A stretch of DNA of 50,730 bases from Kocuria sp. p3-SID1428 (GTDB lineage: Bacteria; Actinomycetota; Actinomycetes; Actinomycetales; Micrococcaceae): contig NZ_JALXVH010000016.1 in the NCBI RefSeq assembly GCF_025149945.1, forward strand, positions 1 to 50,730, given 5' to 3'. Shown here in pieces: positions 18,393 to 29,100 of the stretch. The notes beneath the pieces were generated by a model that had not been told where the DNA came from, did not search any database, and worked only from the letters and a program-made list of their open reading frames with translations. The position numbers and the translations under genes were made by a program. Every line of letters starts with the position of its first letter. Position 1 is the stretch's first letter.

Positions 18393-20117
18393 TCAACCGC
18401 CCAGCGAGTTTCCGCCGCTGCCCGGACCGCCGAGCTGCGAGCCGCCCAGGCCGGAGTCCTCGGGATCTTGGGTGACATAGGTGGTGGGCACCCCGGTGGA
18501 CTCCTCCGTGGCGCTCGAGGTGGGGTCGACCGGGCTCGGGTCCTCGCCGCCTCCCGAGTTCATCAGCACCACGACGATGATGCCGACCGCCAGCACAACG
18601 GCGGCCAGGCAGCCGATCACGACCCAGCCTCCGGCTCCGTTCACGCCGATGAAGGCCAGCGGACCGCTCGCGGCCCCGACGCGGGAGGCTCCCTCAGCCG
18701 GGCGCTGGGGGGCGCTGAGGCCCGCGGGCTGCTCGCGCAGGGTCGACCCGGTGGTGACCTCGGCCGGGTGCGGCTCCTGGACCGGCGGGCTCTTCGGCTG
18801 CATCGGCACCGAGGCAGGAGTGTGGGCACCGGCCCACGAGATGCTGCGCTGCGGGGACGCCGCACGTGCCGTCTCCCCTGCGGGGACGCTGCCCAGCAGG
18901 GCCGCACGGCTGTGCTGGCCCTGCGGCAGCGGTCCCTGCACCGCAGCACTGGGCATCCCGCCGGTGAAGGGCGGCGCCTGGGCGGGGACCTCCCCGCCAT
19001 CGCCGCTCAGACCCGAGGGCATGCCCCTCAGTGCCGTGCCGGCCGGGCCGGAGCTGGGTCCCACGAGCGGCTCGCCGCCCGGCGGAGGAGTGTCGGAGCC
19101 CCCGCGCAGCCGACCGCCCGAGGGTGGCTGAATGCGCGGGCCGGTGGGCTGCTGCGGGATCATCGCGGAGTCGGGGGCACGCTCGCCCACCTCACCGGAC
19201 TGGGTGATGCCCCGCCCGGTGCGCTCCTGCTGGGGCGGCTCGGCGAATCCCGAGACGATGTCCTGCCAGGCCTCCGGCAGCGGGTCCAGGGTCTGGAAGA
19301 TCTCGAGGCTCTCGCCGTCGCGAGTGGTCGCCGGCCCGAAGTCCTCCTGATCGGACGCCCCGAGACGCTCCATCAGCGACAGGGCGCCGTCGTGGCGCAC
19401 CGCAGGATCGCGATCCAGCAGCGCCGCGACCTCGGCGCCCAGCAGGGAGTCCTCGCCGAAGGTCTCGAGCGCGTCCTCGGGGGTGGGGGCGACCCCGCGC
19501 TCGGCCTCCGGGCTGACCATGCGCATGGCCACCACACCGGCGGCGAAGAGGTCCTGGGACGGATCGGGCTCCGCTCCCTCGAGCAGTTCCGGGGCGATGT
19601 AGCCGGGCGTTCCCACGACCGTGCCCACACGAGTCAAACGGGCATCCTCGCCCTGCGTGGCGATGCCGAAGTCCGCCAGCCGAGCCAGCGGCCGTCCCGT
19701 GCCCGTGGCATCCATCATGAGGTTGGCGGGCTTGACGTCGCGGTGGATCCAGCCTTCGGCATGCACGAACTGCAGGGCCGAGAGCAGCTGGCGCAGGATC
19801 TCCTCCGCGACCTTGTCCGAGAAGGCGCCGTGGTCCTGGATGACGTTCTCCAGGGTGCCGCCATCGCTGAGGTCCATGGCGATCACCACGTGCTCGTCCT
19901 CGGCCGCCCAGCCGTAGGGAGCCAGCACGTGCGGATGATCGATCTTGACGGACTGCTCGCGCACGAAGCGCAGGAGGTCCGCGGAATCCCGCTGGCGCAG
20001 GACCTTGGCTGCGCACACGTGGCTGCGGCGCTGGTCCCAGGAGCGCCAGACCGTTCCGGAGCCGCCGCGGGCGATGGGATCGATGAGCGTGTACCGTCCG
20101 GCGATGGTATCGCTCAT
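18393..20117 (-). CDS. Membrane-anchored Hanks-type serine/threonine protein kinase
   Basis: This is a 574-residue kinase. The N-terminal catalytic domain (about 8-270) has the Gly-rich loop IARGGSGTVW, the ATP-anchoring Lys in VCAAKVL, catalytic HRDVKPANLM, DFG, and GTPGYIAPE, so it should be active. A long Pro/Gly/Gln-rich linker (about 275-495), probably disordered, leads to a single membrane helix (about 498-518) and a short Ser/Thr/Gly-rich extracytoplasmic tail with no PASTA repeats. It therefore differs from PknB and is not obviously a peptidoglycan sensor. Start ATG 20115-20117 has GGAGG upstream and falls 8 bases after the Pat stop, implying co-expression with the acetyltransferase. 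Targets are unknown. Confidence 0.94.
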   Translation of the reverse strand: MSDTIAGRYTLIDPIARGGSGTVWRSWDQRRSHVCAAKVLRQRDSADLLRFVREQSVKIDHPHVLAPYGWAAEDEHVVIAMDLSDGGTLENVIQDHGAFSDKVAEEILRQLLSALQFVHAEGWIHRDVKPANLMMDATGTGRPLARLADFGIATQGEDARLTRVGTVVGTPGYIAPELLEGAEPDPSQDLFAAGVVAMRMVSPEAERGVAPTPEDALETFGEDSLLGAEVAALLDRDPAVRHDGALSLMERLGASDQEDFGPATTRDGESLEIFQTLDPLPEAWQDIVSGFAEPPQQERTGRGITQSGEVGERAPDSAMIPQQPTGPRIQPPSGGRLRGGSDTPPPGGEPLVGPSSGPAGTALRGMPSGLSGDGGEVPAQAPPFTGGMPSAAVQGPLPQGQHSRAALLGSVPAGETARAASPQRSISWAGAHTPASVPMQPKSPPVQEPHPAEVTTGSTLREQPAGLSAPQRPAEGASRVGAASGPLAFIGVNGAGGWVVIGCLAAVVLAVGIIVVVLMNSGGGEDPSPVDPTSSATEESTGVPTTYVTQDPEDSGLGGSQLGGPGSGGNSLGG

Positions 20118-20124
20118 GCCCCGC

Positions 20125-22872
20125 TCACCTCCGCATCGCTCGTCGTGCACTGTCCGTTCGGTCCTGGGCGTTGCCCAGCCTGATGTCTGCGTCCAGCACC
20201 GACAGCCGCTGACTCGACAACAGTACCGGGTTCAGCTCCAGGCGGGCGATCTGCGGGTGCCGGTCCTTCAGCAGCGAGACGCGCATGACCAGCTCCTCGA
20301 GGTCGGTGACATCCAGCGGGGGCTGGCCCTCGTGCCCGAAGAGCTTGCGCGAGGCCTTGGGCTCGCGGACCATGCGGCGGATCTCCAGATCGGTCAGCGG
20401 CGGCACACGGTGGGCCAGGTCTTCGAGCAGCGACACGGCATCGCCGGAGACCCCGAAGGAAAGCACAGGGCCGATCAGCGGGTCCTCCGTGGCGCTGAGG
20501 ACCACCGCCTGGCCGGTGGGGGCCATGGCCTGGACGTCCAGCTGCTCGGCCGCCGCGCCGATCTCCCGGCGCATGGAGGCCACGGCCTCGCGCAGCTGCT
20601 CGGGAGTGTCGATGCTCAGCCGCACCCCGCCCAGGTCCAGGCGCTGGCGCAGGTGCTGATCGGCCGACTTGAGCACCACCGGGTAGCCCAGCCTGGCCGC
20701 GGCCGCCAGGCCGTCGTCGGCCTCGGTGAAGCGCACGGTGGGCAGCACCGAGATGCCGTAGGCCTCCAGCAGCCGGGCGGTGCGCTCGCGGTCCAGGCGC
20801 AGCAGCATCTCGCCGCGGACCTCCTGCGACCAGCGCTCGATCATGGCCTCGGCGGCCTCGGCGTCGATGTCCTCGGGGACGGTGACGAGGTCGTCCTCCT
20901 CCTCGCGCCACCGGGCCCAGCGCTGCAGGCCGTGCAGCGCGGTGACGGCCGCAGACGGCGCCTGGAAGACCGGCAGCGTGCGGCCCTGCGGGTCCGTGTG
21001 CACCCGCGAGGAGGCGCCGTCGGCGATCTCGCCGGTGACGGCCAGCACGACCGGCTTTCCGGGGTGCTCGGCGTCCTCGGCCTGGTCGGCGATCGCGGCG
21101 CACACGGCGTCGGCGAGCTCGTCGCCGGCGATCCCGCGGATCGGCATGGCCGCCACCACGACGGCGTCGCTGCGCGGATCCGCCACGGCCTCGGCGACCT
21201 CGCGCACCAGCGCCTGCAGGGCCTCACGACCGCCGCCGGTGGTGTCCACACGGTCGCGCAGGCGCGCCAGCGGCATGTTCAGCCCGGTGGCGGTGTCCTC
21301 CATGAGCCGGGCCAGGGCCATGGCGTTGGAGACCAGCGAGGTGCGCTGACCGCTCGGCAGCGTCTGGGAGGTGCCCACGGCCGCGGTGTCCATGAGCAGG
21401 TCGGAGGTGGCCACGCGGATGACACCCGCCTGATCGAGCATGGCATCCAGGGCACCGGCCGGGGCCTCCGTGGTGCGTCCGGTGTGGCCCGGGGGCAGAC
21501 GCAGCCCCGCGACATCCGACTTGGCGACCACGACCGGCTTGGTCAGCGCCAGGCGCCGGGCGATGCGCGAGAACTTGCGGGGATTGCCGAAGGACTGCAG
21601 GTTCAGCCCGCACACCGAGGTGGCCTGATCATCCTCCCAGAACTGCATCATGTCGTTGCCGGAGACGTCGCCGCGGTTGCCGGCCGAGACCATGGTGGAC
21701 ACGCCCACCCGGTGACGCACCGCCGCCGAGGTCTGCAGCATGCCGAGGGCACCGGACTGGCTGAACAGGCCCAGGGAGCCCTCCCCCGGGACCACAGGCA
21801 GCACCGTGGCGTCCATGGAGATCTCCGCGCTGTGGTTGAGCACCCCCAGCGAGGCCGGTCCGACGACTCGCATGCCGTGACGGCGCGCCACGGCCACGAG
21901 CTGCTGCTGGCGCTGGGCGCCCTCGCGGCCGGACTCCGCCCAGCCGCCGGTCATCACGACGACCGCGTGGGCCCCCGCGCGGCCGCAGGCCTCGACGACC
22001 TCGAGCACCGCGTCCATGGGCACCGTGACGATCGCCAGGTCCAGCTCGCCCTCGATCTCCGCCAGGCTCGTCGCGTGCGTCATGCCCTCCTGCTCGAAGG
22101 GCGTGGGGTTCACGCCGTAGAGGCTGCCCGTGTAGCCGCCGGCCACCAGGTTCGCCACGACCGTGTGCCCGCCGTTGCTGGGATCCGATGACGCGCCCAC
22201 GACCGCGATCGAGCGCGGCGTGAGCAGACGGGCCGTCGAGCGGGCCTCGGCGCGGTGCTCGCGCGAGGCCATCACGGACAGGGACCGCTCGGTGGGATCG
22301 ATCGAGAAGTCGAGGGCTACGACGCCGTCGTCGAAGCGCCGGGCGACGTCGTAGCCGGCCTCCACGAACACGTGCAGCATGGAGCGGTTCTCCGGCAGCA
22401 CCTCCGCGGTGAAGCGGTCGATGCCGTTCTCCCGGGCCGCGGCCGCCAGGTGCTCGAGCAGGATGGAGCCGATCCCGCGGCCCTGGTGCGCATCCGAGAT
22501 CAGGAAGGCCACCTCCGCCTCCGGGGCGGAGCCCGCGCGGTCATAGCGACCCACGCCGATCAGCTGCGAGCCCAGCAGGATCACGAAGCACACCCGGTCG
22601 CGGTGATCCACCGTGGTGTAGCGGGCCAGCTCGCGGCGGGTCAGCGTGGTCTTGTGGGAGAAGAACCGCAGGTAGATCGTGTTCTCGGACTGCTGGTGGA
22701 ACATGTCCAGCAGCAGCTGCTGATCCTCCGGGCGGATGGGACGCAGGTGCGCCGTGGCACCGTCGCGCAGCACGACATCCGCCTCCCAGTGCTTGGGATA
22801 GCCCGGGCCGGGATCGCTGGGCAGGCTGGTGGGCTGGGCGCTGTCGTCGGCGGGTGCGGTATCCGGGACCAT
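20125..22872 (-). CDS. Bifunctional GNAT plus NDP-forming acyl-CoA synthetase-like protein (Pat-type protein acetyltransferase)
   Basis: This is a 915-residue fusion. An N-terminal GNAT domain (about 36-190) carries the acetyl-CoA-binding signature DAHQGRGIGSILLEHL. It is followed by a CoA-binding/succinyl-CoA-ligase-like region (from about 220, with RSIAVVGASSDPSNGGH and FSQSGALGML) and a C-terminal ATP-grasp domain (from about 690). Proteins of this architecture acetylate lysines of enzymes such as acetyl-CoA synthetase. The GNAT-first order is the reverse of Salmonella Pat and is the order described in Streptomyces. An alternative is a true ADP-forming acyl-CoA synthetase with an accessory GNAT. 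The ATG at 22870-22872 follows a -10 box (TAGCCT) by 7 bases, so the transcript should be leaderless. It heads the kinase-containing cluster. Confidence 0.92.
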   Translation of the reverse strand: MVPDTAPADDSAQPTSLPSDPGPGYPKHWEADVVLRDGATAHLRPIRPEDQQLLLDMFHQQSENTIYLRFFSHKTTLTRRELARYTTVDHRDRVCFVILLGSQLIGVGRYDRAGSAPEAEVAFLISDAHQGRGIGSILLEHLAAAARENGIDRFTAEVLPENRSMLHVFVEAGYDVARRFDDGVVALDFSIDPTERSLSVMASREHRAEARSTARLLTPRSIAVVGASSDPSNGGHTVVANLVAGGYTGSLYGVNPTPFEQEGMTHATSLAEIEGELDLAIVTVPMDAVLEVVEACGRAGAHAVVVMTGGWAESGREGAQRQQQLVAVARRHGMRVVGPASLGVLNHSAEISMDATVLPVVPGEGSLGLFSQSGALGMLQTSAAVRHRVGVSTMVSAGNRGDVSGNDMMQFWEDDQATSVCGLNLQSFGNPRKFSRIARRLALTKPVVVAKSDVAGLRLPPGHTGRTTEAPAGALDAMLDQAGVIRVATSDLLMDTAAVGTSQTLPSGQRTSLVSNAMALARLMEDTATGLNMPLARLRDRVDTTGGGREALQALVREVAEAVADPRSDAVVVAAMPIRGIAGDELADAVCAAIADQAEDAEHPGKPVVLAVTGEIADGASSRVHTDPQGRTLPVFQAPSAAVTALHGLQRWARWREEEDDLVTVPEDIDAEAAEAMIERWSQEVRGEMLLRLDRERTARLLEAYGISVLPTVRFTEADDGLAAAARLGYPVVLKSADQHLRQRLDLGGVRLSIDTPEQLREAVASMRREIGAAAEQLDVQAMAPTGQAVVLSATEDPLIGPVLSFGVSGDAVSLLEDLAHRVPPLTDLEIRRMVREPKASRKLFGHEGQPPLDVTDLEELVMRVSLLKDRHPQIARLELNPVLLSSQRLSVLDADIRLGNAQDRTDSARRAMRR

Positions 22873-22885
22873 AGACTGAAGGCTA
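22873..22885 (-). promoter_or_regulatory. -10 box of the acetyltransferase gene at leaderless spacing
   Basis: TAGCCT (complement of 22880-22885) followed by 7 bases and ATG. There is no Shine-Dalgarno sequence before the start. Confidence 0.6.
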
Positions 22886-22985
22886 CAGAGGATTCGGTCC
22901 CGAGCGCCTGACTCGGGCAACAGTTGCGCGCACTGAGCGCGAGTCGACGCGGCGCCGTCCCGCGGTTGAGGAGAAGCACCACCCC

Positions 22986-25535
22986 ATGGCCCCACGCAGG
23001 AGCAAGGCCCGGACCTCGGCGCTCGACGAGCTGCCCGCGGACTTCCAGGGCAATGTCGTCGACATCGACGTCACGCGCGAGATGGAGGACTCGTTCCTCG
23101 AGTACTCCTACTCCGTGATCTACTCCCGGGCCCTGCCCGACGCCCGCGACGGCCTCAAGCCCGTCCAGCGGCGCATCCTCTACATGATGGACGAGATGGG
23201 CCTGCGCCCGGATCGCGGCCATGTGAAGTCGGCGCGCGTGGTCGGCGAGGTCATGGGCAAGCTGCACCCCCACGGCGACTCCGCGATCTACGACGCCATG
23301 GTGCGCATGGCCCTGCCCTTCGCCCAGCGCGTGCCGCTGGTGGACGGGCACGGCAACTTCGGCTCGCTCGACGACGGCCCCGCCGCCTCGCGCTACACCG
23401 AGGCCAGGCTGGCCCCGGCCGCCCTGCAGCTGACGGCGGATCTCGGCGAGGACGTCGTCGACTTCGTGCCGAACTACGACAACCAGTTCATGCAGCCCTC
23501 CGTGCTGCCGGCGGCCTACCCGAACCTGCTGGTCAACGGGACCACCGGCATCGCGGTGGGCATGGCCACCAACATGGCCCCGCACAACCTGCGCGAGGCC
23601 ATCTCCGCGGCGCGGCACCTGCTCGAGCACCCCCAGGCCTCCCTCGAGGACGTCATGGAGCACCTGCCCGGACCGGATCTTCCCTCCGGCGGGCAGATCG
23701 TGGGCCTCGACGGGATCCGCGATGCCTACCGCACCGGCCGCGGCTCCTTCAAGACGCGGGCCACGGTCTCGATCGAGCAGGTCACCGCCCGCAAGCAGGG
23801 CATCGTGGTCACCGAGCTGCCCTACATGGTCGGCCCGGAGAAGGTCATCGACCGGATCAAGACCGCGGTGCAGTCCAAGAAGCTCACCGGCATCTCCGAT
23901 GTGGTCGATCTGACCGACCGGGCCAACGGGCTGAACCTGGTCATCGAGATCAAGAACGGCTTCAACCCGCAGGCGGTGCTCGCGGCGCTGTACAAGCACA
24001 CGCCGCTCGAAGAGTCCTTCGGCATCAACAACGTGGCCCTGGTCGACGGCCGCCCCCGGACTCTGGGGCTGCTCGAGATGCTGGGGGTCTACAACCAGCA
24101 CCGGCTCACGGTCGTGCGCCGACGCACCGCCCACCGCCTGGGCAAGCGCCGCGACCGGCTGCACCTGGTCGAGGGCCTGCTGATCGCGATCGTGGACATC
24201 GACGAGGTCATCCAGATCATCCGCAGCTCCGATCGCACCGCCGAGGCCCGCGAGCGCCTCATGACGATCTTCGATCTCACGCAGCTGCAGGCCGATCACA
24301 TCCTCGAGCTGCGGCTGCGCCAGCTCACGAAGTTCTCCCGGATCGAGCTCGAGCGCGAGAAGGAGCAGCTGGAGGCGGAGATCGCCGAGCTCGAGGCCAT
24401 CCTGGCCTCCGAGGACCGGCTGCGCGAGGTGGTCTCCGGCGAGCTCGCCGCGGTCGCCGAGCTGCTCGGCGACGACCGTCGCACTCGCCTGCTGGAGGCC
24501 GATGAGGTTCCCGCACTGGCGGCCGCCCCCGCCGCCCGGGCAGCGGCCGGGCCAACCCTGGAGATCGCCGACGACCCCTGCTGGGTCTTCCTCTCGAGCA
24601 CCGGGCGCATGGCGCGCACCGAGGACCGCACGCCGCTGGCCGAGCCGGGGCGCCGGCTCAAGCACGACGCCCTGAGCTCCGTGGTGGCGACCTCCGCCCG
24701 GGGGGAGATCGGCGCCGTGACCTCCAGGGGGCGGATGCTTCGCGTGCCCGTCGTGGACCTGCCGGCGCTGAGCTCCTACGACGGTGCCCCCCGGCTCGAG
24801 GAGGGCACCGCGGCCAAGGAGTTCCTGTCCCTGGCCAAGGGCGAGCGGCTGATCGGACTCGCGCCGCTGAACGAGGTCGTGGCCATGGGCACCCGTCAGG
24901 GCGTGGTCAAGCGGCTGAACCCGGATCACCCGCTGAACCGCGACGACTGGGAGGTCATCAGCCTCAAGGACGGCGACGAGGTCATCGGCATGGGCCCGGC
25001 TCCCGAGACCGCGCAGCTCGTGTTCATCACCGCCCAGGCCAAGCTGCTGACGTTCTCCGCCGAGCTGGTCCGCGCTCAGGGCCGCACCGCCGGAGGCGTG
25101 GCGGGCATCAAGCTCGCCGAGGACGACACCGTGCTGTTCTTCGGCCCCGTGGCCTCCCAGGATCCCGATGCCCAGGTGGTCACCTACGCCCGTTCCTCCG
25201 AGGCGCTGCCCGAGATGGGCGGCTACTCCGTGAAGGTCACTGCCCTGTCTGAATACCCGTCCAAGGGCCGGGCGACCGCCGGCGTGCGCTGCCAGCGGCT
25301 GCTGAGCGGCGAGACCGGCCTCGTGCTCGCCTGGGCCGGGCACGGTCCCGCCAAGGCGGTCTCGGCCGCGGGCGTGGCCCGCAGACTGCCCACCGAGTTC
25401 GGCCGGCGCGACGGCTCCGGGGCGGGCGTCGAGCAGCTGCCGGATGCGATCGGCCCGGCATGGTCCCCGGTGGTCTCGAGCGCCCCGGCCGCGGGCTCGG
25501 ACTCCGATTCCGCCGCGGACGGCGAGCCCCGATGA
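22986..25535 (+). CDS. parC: DNA topoisomerase IV subunit A
   Basis: This is a type IIA topoisomerase breakage-reunion subunit (849 residues) that decatenates chromosomes together with ParE. The catalytic Tyr is Tyr137 in [10 protein letters not shown]. The DNA-gate motif [14 protein letters not shown] carries Ser99 and Asp103 at the positions where fluoroquinolone-resistance changes normally occur, so no resistance substitution is seen. A coiled-coil region (about 440-475) and a C-terminal beta-pinwheel follow. I see no QRRGGKG GyrA box, and a ParE-like partner lies at 33987-36095, so ParC is preferred over GyrA. Start ATG has GAGGAGAAG 9 bases upstream. It is divergent from the acetyltransferase gene and overlaps the following GNAT gene by four bases. 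Confidence 0.94.
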   Translation: MAPRRSKARTSALDELPADFQGNVVDIDVTREMEDSFLEYSYSVIYSRALPDARDGLKPVQRRILYMMDEMGLRPDRGHVKSARVVGEVMGKLHPHGDSAIYDAMVRMALPFAQRVPLVDGHGNFGSLDDGPAASRYTEARLAPAALQLTADLGEDVVDFVPNYDNQFMQPSVLPAAYPNLLVNGTTGIAVGMATNMAPHNLREAISAARHLLEHPQASLEDVMEHLPGPDLPSGGQIVGLDGIRDAYRTGRGSFKTRATVSIEQVTARKQGIVVTELPYMVGPEKVIDRIKTAVQSKKLTGISDVVDLTDRANGLNLVIEIKNGFNPQAVLAALYKHTPLEESFGINNVALVDGRPRTLGLLEMLGVYNQHRLTVVRRRTAHRLGKRRDRLHLVEGLLIAIVDIDEVIQIIRSSDRTAEARERLMTIFDLTQLQADHILELRLRQLTKFSRIELEREKEQLEAEIAELEAILASEDRLREVVSGELAAVAELLGDDRRTRLLEADEVPALAAAPAARAAAGPTLEIADDPCWVFLSSTGRMARTEDRTPLAEPGRRLKHDALSSVVATSARGEIGAVTSRGRMLRVPVVDLPALSSYDGAPRLEEGTAAKEFLSLAKGERLIGLAPLNEVVAMGTRQGVVKRLNPDHPLNRDDWEVISLKDGDEVIGMGPAPETAQLVFITAQAKLLTFSAELVRAQGRTAGGVAGIKLAEDDTVLFFGPVASQDPDAQVVTYARSSEALPEMGGYSVKVTALSEYPSKGRATAGVRCQRLLSGETGLVLAWAGHGPAKAVSAAGVARRLPTEFGRRDGSGAGVEQLPDAIGPAWSPVVSSAPAAGSDSDSAADGEPR

Positions 25536-26092
25536 GCGCTGCCGGATCCACTGAAGCGGTGATCGAGCGGGCTCAGCTGCAGGATGCTGCCGTGCTGCAC
25601 GAGATCGCGCGGCAAACCTTCGTGCACGCGACTCCCCCGGAGGCCGATCCCGCCTCGATCGAGGAATTCGTGGCCACGAGCCTGTCCGAGGCGGCCTTCC
25701 GGGGCCACCTCGACTCCCCCGCCAGCCGCGTGCTGATCGCGCGCCGCGACGGCGAGGCGATCGGCTACGCCCTGCTGCTGCTCGACCGCCCCCTGCCCCA
25801 GGGCGAGGGGATCGATCCCGGGCAGGAGATCCTCACCGGGCGAGGGCTGTTCCTCTCCAAGTTCTACCTGCTGCCGCAGGCCCGCGGCACCGGGGCCTCG
25901 GACGCCCTGATGGAGCAGTGCCTGCAGACCGGCCGCCAGATCGGAGCCGACGTGCTGTGGCTGCAGGTCAACGACCAGAACCAGCGGGCCAACGCGTTCT
26001 ACGAGCGCCTGGGGCTGGTCCGGGTGGGCACGGCCTCCTTCCAGCTCGGCACGCAGCTGCATCACGACTTCCTGCGCGCCCGGAGGCTCTGA
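25532..26092 (+). CDS. GNAT-family N-acetyltransferase
   Basis: This is a 186-residue single-domain acetyltransferase. The fold is supported by [14 protein letters not shown] (beta 4), the acetyl-CoA pocket sequence [17 protein letters not shown] (R/QxxGxG/A), and the end [19 protein letters not shown], which closely matches Nat/RimI-like proteins and often carries the acceptor-site Asn and Tyr. The substrate is unknown: a small amine, polyamine or protein N-terminus. The ATG at 25532 overlaps the parC TGA (ATGA), so it is co-translated with parC, although no functional link is apparent. It ends 71 bases before the convergent cydDC gene. Confidence 0.9.
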   Translation: MSAAGSTEAVIERAQLQDAAVLHEIARQTFVHATPPEADPASIEEFVATSLSEAAFRGHLDSPASRVLIARRDGEAIGYALLLLDRPLPQGEGIDPGQEILTGRGLFLSKFYLLPQARGTGASDALMEQCLQTGRQIGADVLWLQVNDQNQRANAFYERLGLVRVGTASFQLGTQLHHDFLRARRL

Positions 26093-26163
26093 AGGCCCCA
26101 GCGTCCAGGCCGCCGTCGTCCCGCGCACCGCGACGGGCTCAGGTGCGTGGCGCGCTCGTCCCT

Positions 26164-29100
26164 TCAGCCCAGGCGCGTGAGGTCCTCGCAGCGCCGCACG
26201 TCCTCGGGGCGGTGCGAGATCACGACGACCGCCTGCCGATCCTGCTGCACCGCGCCGTCCTGGGCGCCGGCGTGCTGGCCCTCGTGCAGAGCGGCCATGA
26301 CCTGCTCGGCAGTCGGGGCGTCCAGGTGGGCTGTGGGCTCATCGAGCAGCAGGACCGGGGCGCGGGTGAGCATCGCCCGGGCCACCGCAAGGCGCTGGCG
26401 CTGACCGCCGGAGAGCCGCTGACCGCCGGCGCCCACACGGGTGTCCAGGCCGTCGGGCAGCGAAGCCGCGAACTGCCCGAGTCCCACCCGCTGCAGCGCG
26501 GCGAGCATCTCGTGCCCGGAGGGTGCCTGCTCCCGGTCCCGGGCCAGCGCCAGGTTCCCGCGCAGCGACGAGTCGAAGATCGTGGCCTCCTGCGGGCACC
26601 AAGCCGAGGCCCCGCGCAGCATCTGCGGATCCGTGGGGCGGCCGTCGAGGCGCAGGGTCCCGTCGGTGGGCGGCAGGAACCCCAGCAGGACCGCGAGCGC
26701 GGTCGACTTGCCCGCACCCGACGGACCCGTGATCCCCCACCACCGTCCCGGCCGGATGCTGCCGCTGAGGCGGTGGAGGGCGTCGCGGTCCATCCCAGGC
26801 CAGCGCGCGCTGATCTGCTCGAGATCGATCCGCTCGAATTCGCTGATCCGCCTCGGCTGCTCGGCCTGGTCCTCAGCGCTGCCGCGCTGGGCCTGCTCCA
26901 CCGAGCGCACCAGCTCGGCGAAGCGGGGCCACTGCCGCGCGGCCTCGAAGCCCTGGGCCGTCGGCTCGACCATGGCGGTGCACAGCAGGACGGGGATCGC
27001 CGCGGTGGCGGCCGAGACCCGTCCCGAGGCCACGGTCTCCCAGGACAGCACCGCGACGACGATCGCGGCCAGGAACCAGATCGCCACCGCCAGGGCCTCG
27101 CTCAGCCCGCTGGCCCAGGCCGCACGCTGCGCGGCACGTCGCCCCCGCTCGTCCTGGGCGCGCACCGCAGCAGCCACCGCGGGGCCCAGATCGGCCACGC
27201 GCAGATCGTCGGCGGCATGCAGGGCCCGGGCGCTCAGACGCAGGGCGGCGGACTGGGCGGCGGCCTGACGAGACTGCGCGCGGGAGTCCAGGCCGCGGAC
27301 CAGCGTGGGCCCGGCCAGGGCGCTGAGCACGGCCGCGATCGCCACGGGGGCCGAGGCCTCCGGCACCGTCAGCAGGCTCACCAGCACCGCGCCGAGCAGG
27401 ACGGGCCCCAGCGCTGCGGCCGGCAGCAGGATGCGCGGCAGGGCATCGCGCAGGTCCTCGACGCGGGTGATCAGCCGGTCCAGGAAGACCTCTCCGCTCA
27501 GCAGTGCCCGAAGCCCCAGCGCTGTGCCTCCGGTGGCCTTCCAGGCCCTCTGGCGCATCCGTCCGGCTGCCCGCAGGGCCAGGTCGTGGCTCACGAGCCG
27601 CTCCAGATAGCGCACGACCGCTCGGCCGAGTCCGAAGAAGCGCACGCCGGTCACGGCGAGCATCAGGTACATCATCCCGGGCTGCTGCCCGGCTCGGACG
27701 ATCAGCCAGCCGGACAGCGCGGTCAGCGCGGCACCGAAGCCGATCGTCAGCACCGCCAGCGCCGCGCTCAGACCGGCCTGCGGCCAGGAGATCCCGCTCA
27801 GACGCAGCACGGTGCGCACGGTGCCCAGAGGGCTCACGCGACGGCGCTGCTCGGCGGCTGCGGATCTCGCCGGGGCGGCCATGACCTCGGCGCCTTCTGC
27901 TGCCGGGGCCGCCGCTCGGGCCCGAGCCGGAGCCGTGGCCGGGGCGCGGGCCGCAGCGGCCGCCGGGTGCTCGTGCTCGCTGTCGTGCGCACGCCCCTCT
28001 TCACGCTCGTGCCGCGGCGCTTCGCTCTGCGTGCTGGGCTCGCGGCGTACCCCCGCGGCGGCGCTGAGCGCTCCGTCCGTCGCGCTCCCGCCCGTGGTGA
28101 GCTCCACGCGGCGATCCGCCGAGACGATCAGATCGCGATCGTGGCTCACCAGCAGGACCACGGCACCGGCTCGAGCCATCTCGCGCAGGCAGACGACGGC
28201 CAGGTGCGCGGCCTCGCCATCGAGGTGGGCGGTGGGCTCATCGACCAGAACGGTCGGCGTCGTACCGGGATCGCTGCCTCTCAGGGCCTCGAGGGAGGCC
28301 GCCGTGCGCGCCAGCGCCAGTCGCCGGGCCTGCCCCGCGCTGAGCGCCTCCGGCGGTGTCTGCTCGAGACCCGCCAGCCCGAGGCGGGCGAGGTGATCAG
28401 CGGCTCGGGCGCGGGCATCGCAGAGCTCCTCGGACACCTGCTGCCGTCGTGCCGGCGCCATCGGCTCATCGGCGACCAGGAGCAGGTCGGCGAGGCCGGG
28501 AGCCAGGGCCAGGGCGACCTCCTCGACGGCGGTGCCGGCCATGAAGGCCGGCGACTGCGGGACCAGGCGCACCGGCCCCGGCACCAGGATCCGCCCGCTG
28601 AGCACTCCCGCACCCGGGCCATCGTCCTCACGCTCCGCGGCGTCGCGGCCCGGCAGGCTCGAGGCCCCGGCGATCAGGCCCGCGACGGCGCTGAGCACCG
28701 TGGTCTTGCCGCTTCCCGAGGCTCCGGACAGCGCGGTGATCTGCCCTGCCTCAGCGCACAGGTCGAGGGGCCCGATGACCTCCCGGCGTCCGTCGTGGCG
28801 CACCCGCAGCCCCCGGATCTCCAGCCGAGCAGTCCCCTCCGCGGCCTCGGGCACAGCCCGGCCGCGCGGTGCCTCGAGCAGGCGCTGGGAGCGGCGCAGC
28901 GCATCCACGCCGTCCTGCGACTGGTGGTAGGCGGTGCCGACATCGCGCAGCGGCTGGTAGCACTCGGGAGCCAGCAGCAGGACCATCACGGCGGTGTCCA
29001 GGCCCAGGCTGCCATCGACGAGCCGCACGCCGATGAACACCGCCACCAGCGCCACGGACAGGGTCGTGATCAGCTCGAGGGCCAGCGAGGACAGGAAGGC

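Noticed and set aside
22641..25343. A long minus-strand frame opposite parC
   Set aside because: It overlaps a strongly supported topoisomerase gene and has a biased, unstructured translation.
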